Positions 21,953 to 23,825 of a DNA stretch of 23,825 nucleotides are shown piece by piece; positions within the stretch are counted from its first letter, which is position 1, and each line of letters starts with the position of its first letter. The stretch covers positions 1 to 23,825 of the forward strand of contig JBNJGL010000036.1 in NCBI GenBank assembly GCA_051747745.1, in the 5' to 3' direction. The DNA comes from QPJE01 sp051747745. Its GTDB lineage: Bacteria; Bacillota; Halanaerobiia; Halanaerobiales; Halanaerobiaceae. The translations under genes were made by a program, and so were the position numbers. The notes below the pieces were generated by a model that worked only from the letters and a program-made list of their open reading frames with translations, ran no database searches and was not told where the DNA came from.

Positions 21953-22462
21953 ATGCCTTATAACAGAGAGGATATCCTCACCAAAGTTTATGATCTCGGC
22001 CACCACTATGAAGCTACCATACACGGCTGTGCTCAATCTACTATTCTGGCACTCAAGCATTTTTTTGAAATTGATGATATCATCTTTAAATCAGCAAATT
22101 CTCTTTCTGGCGGAATTGCAGAAGGAAGTAAAGGAAGCTGTGGTGCTTTTCTGGCAGGTGCTTTAACATTTAGCTATTTTTTTGGTAGAGATGTAAATTC
22201 TATTGATCAGAGCGGCAGCAGTTTTAAGGATAAAGAACTGACTAGAAAACTGCGTCAAAAATTTATAGAAAAATATAATGGAGAACGGTGTGAACAAATA
22301 CAGACAGACATATTTGACAGATCATTTGATATGCTGACAGATAAAGGAAAAAAAGAAATGGAAGCAGCAGGTGGACATGATGATAAATGTACCTCTGTGG
22401 TAGGAAATGCAGCTGTTTGGACTGCAGAAATTCTTCTTGATGAAGGAGTCCCGCTGAAATAA
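21953..22462 (+). CDS. C_GCAxxG_C_C family redox protein
   Basis: A 169-residue protein with the four conserved cysteines of the C_GCAxxG_C_C family: Cys26 in HGCAQST, Cys63 in KGSCGAFLAGAL, Cys113 in ERCEQIQ and Cys146 in DDKCTSVVGNAA. The family is found mainly in anaerobes, is often linked to redox proteins, and its reaction is not established; a metal or disulfide redox role is inferred from the cysteines. No signal peptide or membrane span convincing enough to call is present, although 66-77 is hydrophobic. The ATG follows GGGAGG. It stands alone between the PTS terminator and the riboswitch-controlled met gene, followed four bases later by a GTACC-type hairpin. Confidence 0.87.
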   Translation: MPYNREDILTKVYDLGHHYEATIHGCAQSTILALKHFFEIDDIIFKSANSLSGGIAEGSKGSCGAFLAGALTFSYFFGRDVNSIDQSGSSFKDKELTRKLRQKFIEKYNGERCEQIQTDIFDRSFDMLTDKGKKEMEAAGGHDDKCTSVVGNAAVWTAEILLDEGVPLK

Positions 22463-22466
22463 ATAG

Positions 22467-22502
22467 GTACCGGGTACAAAAAGCCCATTTTGTACCCGGT
22501 AC
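22467..22502. repeat. GTACC-GGTAC hairpin
   Basis: gtaccgggtacaaaa (22467-22481) and ttttgtacccggtac (22488-22502) form a perfect 15-bp stem with a six-base loop. It has no T tract on either side, so it is more like a REP-type element than a classical terminator. Same family as 17200 and 9058. Confidence 0.85.
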
Positions 22503-22538
22503 AAGTGATACCAGTGATATTTTGCACAAATTAAATTC

Positions 22539-22567
22539 TTGACAGGATTAATAAACTATGTTAAAGT
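22539..22567 (+). promoter_or_regulatory. Sigma-A promoter of the SAM riboswitch-metY unit
   Basis: Consensus TTGACA, a 17-bp spacer and TAAAGT, ending about 15 bp before the riboswitch. Confidence 0.75.
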
Positions 22568-22582
22568 ATTAAAAAACAAATA

Positions 22583-22688
22583 AACTTATCAAGAGTGGTG
22601 GAGGGACTGGCCCTGTGAAGCCCGGCAACCAGCAGCCAACATACTGCCCGGTGCCAATTCCAGATGGATTATTCCTGAAGATAAGGAG
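22583..22688 (+). promoter_or_regulatory. SAM-I riboswitch (S box) aptamer
   Basis: Closing stem cttatc (22585-22590) pairs with gataag (22680-22685). The conserved core follows: aagagtggtggagggact, ggccctgtgaagcccggcaa and the later gccaattcc, i.e. the kink-turn and SAM-binding features of the S box. S-adenosylmethionine binding is known to favour the downstream terminator and shut off methionine synthesis genes. Confidence 0.95.
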
Positions 22689-22698
22689 TATGTAATTT

Positions 22699-22736
22699 AT
22701 CCCACTTCTACTTTTAGGAGCTGGGATTTTTGTTTT
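22699..22736 (+). terminator. Riboswitch expression-platform terminator
   Basis: atccca (22699-22704) pairs with tgggat (22722-22727), with an inner cta/tag stem, followed by ttttttgttttt-like T-rich sequence. It lies 29 bp before the metY start codon. Confidence 0.85.
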
Positions 22737-22764
22737 TAAAAATAATATTCAGGAGGGAAATTAA

Positions 22765-23825
22765 ATGAGTTTAGAATTTGATACTTTAGCAGTACATGCA
22801 GGTTATAAACCAGGAGAAAACAAAAAATCAGCAACACTTCCTATTTATCAGACATCATCTTATCTATTTGAAAGTACAGAACATGCAGCAGATCTTTTTG
22901 CTCTAAAAGAAAATGGCGATATTTACACAAGAATTCAAAATCCAACCAATTCGGTTCTGGAAGAAAGAATTGCAGCTTTGGAAGGTGGAGTCGGTGCTTT
23001 AGCTCTTTCCTCAGGGCAGGCGGCAGAAGTTATTGCTCTCTTAACTATCTGTAATCAGGGAGATCATATTGTAAGTGGGAGTGCAATCTATGGTGGAACC
23101 CATAATCTCTTTAAACATACTTTTAAAAAAATGGGTATAGATGTAAGCTTTATTGATACAGAAAATCCAGAAAGCTTTGAAAAAGCAGTCAGAGATAATA
23201 CAAAAGCTTTTTACTTAGAAACTATTGGCAACCCATCTTTGACAGTGCCTGATTTAGAAAAAATAGCAGAAATTGCTCATCAAAATGGGTTGCCGCTAAT
23301 AGTGGACAATACTCTCGCCTCACCATATCTCTGCAGACCTTTTGAGTATGGAGCAGATATTGTTCTTCATTCTACAACAAAATATATTTCTGGTAATGGT
23401 AATTCTATCGGTGGCGTAATAGTTGACAGCGGTAATTTTGACTGGGACACAGGCAGATTTCCAGGTTTAGTAGAACCAGATCCCAGCTACCATGGAGTAA
23501 AGTTTCAGGAAGAGTTCGGAGAAGCAGCTTATATTATTAAAGCAAGAGTACAGCTGCTTAGAGATTTAGGAAGTGCACCAAGTCCATTTAACTCATTTTT
23601 AACCGCAGCCGGTTTGGAAACACTAAGCCTCAGAATGGAAAAACATTCACAGAATGCACTTAAGACAGCGAAATTTCTGCAGGAAGATGAGAGAGTCGAA
23701 TGGGTCAGCTATCCAGGACTTAAAAGTCACAGCACATATAAAAATGCAGAAAAATATCTGAACAATGGCTATGGTGGTATGATTGCATTTGGTGTAAAAG
23801 GTGGGAAAAAAGCTGCTGAAAAATT
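22765..23825 (+). CDS. metY: O-acetylhomoserine sulfhydrylase (aminocarboxypropyltransferase), partial
   Basis: The first 353 codons of a pyridoxal-phosphate enzyme of about 425-430 residues, cut by the window's right end. It makes homocysteine from O-acetylhomoserine and sulfide. The N-terminal FDTLAVHAGYKPG, then PIYQTSSYLFES, YTRIQNPTN and ALSSGQAAE are characteristic of the long MetY group of the Cys/Met metabolism family. The cofactor lysine is Lys206 in HSTTKYISGNGNSIGG, where most homologues have GHG in place of GNG. The insertion after VIVDSG with FPGLVEPDPSYHG distinguishes MetY from cystathionine gamma-synthase. ATG follows AGGAGGG. The upstream SAM riboswitch and terminator indicate repression when S-adenosylmethionine is plentiful. 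Confidence 0.95.
   Translation, partial: MSLEFDTLAVHAGYKPGENKKSATLPIYQTSSYLFESTEHAADLFALKENGDIYTRIQNPTNSVLEERIAALEGGVGALALSSGQAAEVIALLTICNQGDHIVSGSAIYGGTHNLFKHTFKKMGIDVSFIDTENPESFEKAVRDNTKAFYLETIGNPSLTVPDLEKIAEIAHQNGLPLIVDNTLASPYLCRPFEYGADIVLHSTTKYISGNGNSIGGVIVDSGNFDWDTGRFPGLVEPDPSYHGVKFQEEFGEAAYIIKARVQLLRDLGSAPSPFNSFLTAAGLETLSLRMEKHSQNALKTAKFLQEDERVEWVSYPGLKSHSTYKNAEKYLNNGYGGMIAFGVKGGKKAAEK

Noticed and set aside
21894..22166. 90-codon frame overlapping the C_GCAxxG_C_C gene
   Set aside because: It overlaps a convincing gene in another frame, and its own start lies in the ATTTGCAT hairpin without a ribosome binding site.

Overview
The window is AT-rich DNA with short Firmicutes-type promoters, strong AGGAGG ribosome binding sites and acidic, Glu/Asp-rich proteins. 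Gene content (anaerobic polyol PTS systems, a SAM-I riboswitch before metY, AraM-type glycerol-1-phosphate dehydrogenase) suggests a fermentative low-GC Firmicute, probably Halanaerobiales (Halanaerobium-like). The taxon is an inference from style and content; no marker gene is present. A run of 100 N marks a scaffold join, so this is draft sequence.

Layout. 1-1525 (minus): araM-type sn-glycerol-1-phosphate dehydrogenase followed by the start of a HAD phosphatase. 2152-2919 (plus): a divergent DeoR regulator. 3137-7527 (minus): a sugar-phosphate module, upstream to downstream a SorC-family regulator, an RpiB-like isomerase with an altered active site, transaldolase and a SorE-like polyol/ketose-phosphate dehydrogenase, each with large regulatory gaps. 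7585-8940 (minus): lipoate-protein ligase and a small zinc-ribbon protein, the ligase reading into the SorC regulator. 9112-13448 (minus): a glucitol-type PTS operon gutM-srlA-srlE-srlB ending in a SAF-domain oxidoreductase related to homoserine dehydrogenase and to DXR-II (DRL). 13579-17037 (minus): E1alpha, E1beta and E2 of a thiamine-diphosphate 2-oxoacid/acetoin dehydrogenase complex; E2 is interrupted only by the assembly gap. 17402-21693 (plus, divergent): a MtlR/LicR-type PRD activator and a galactitol-type PTS (IIA, IIB, IIC). 21953-22462: a C_GCAxxG_C_C redox protein. 22539-end: promoter, SAM riboswitch, terminator and a partial O-acetylhomoserine sulfhydrylase.

How the genes may work together (inference). 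Two PTS systems import polyols as phosphates. A SorE-type dehydrogenase, the SAF oxidoreductase, a variant RpiB and transaldolase could take the phosphates into the pentose-phosphate pool. The E1/E2 complex would oxidise a 2-oxoacid or acetoin, with the lipoate ligase arming its E2. No classical SrlD, GatD or E3 is visible. The least-described part is the 3.1-10.4 kb metabolic module: the RpiB homologue lacks residues needed for ribose-5-phosphate isomerisation and resembles tetrulose-phosphate isomerases, and the SAF oxidoreductase belongs to a largely uncharacterised family. Three intergenic regions carry related GTACC-GGTAC hairpins that mark transcription-unit boundaries.
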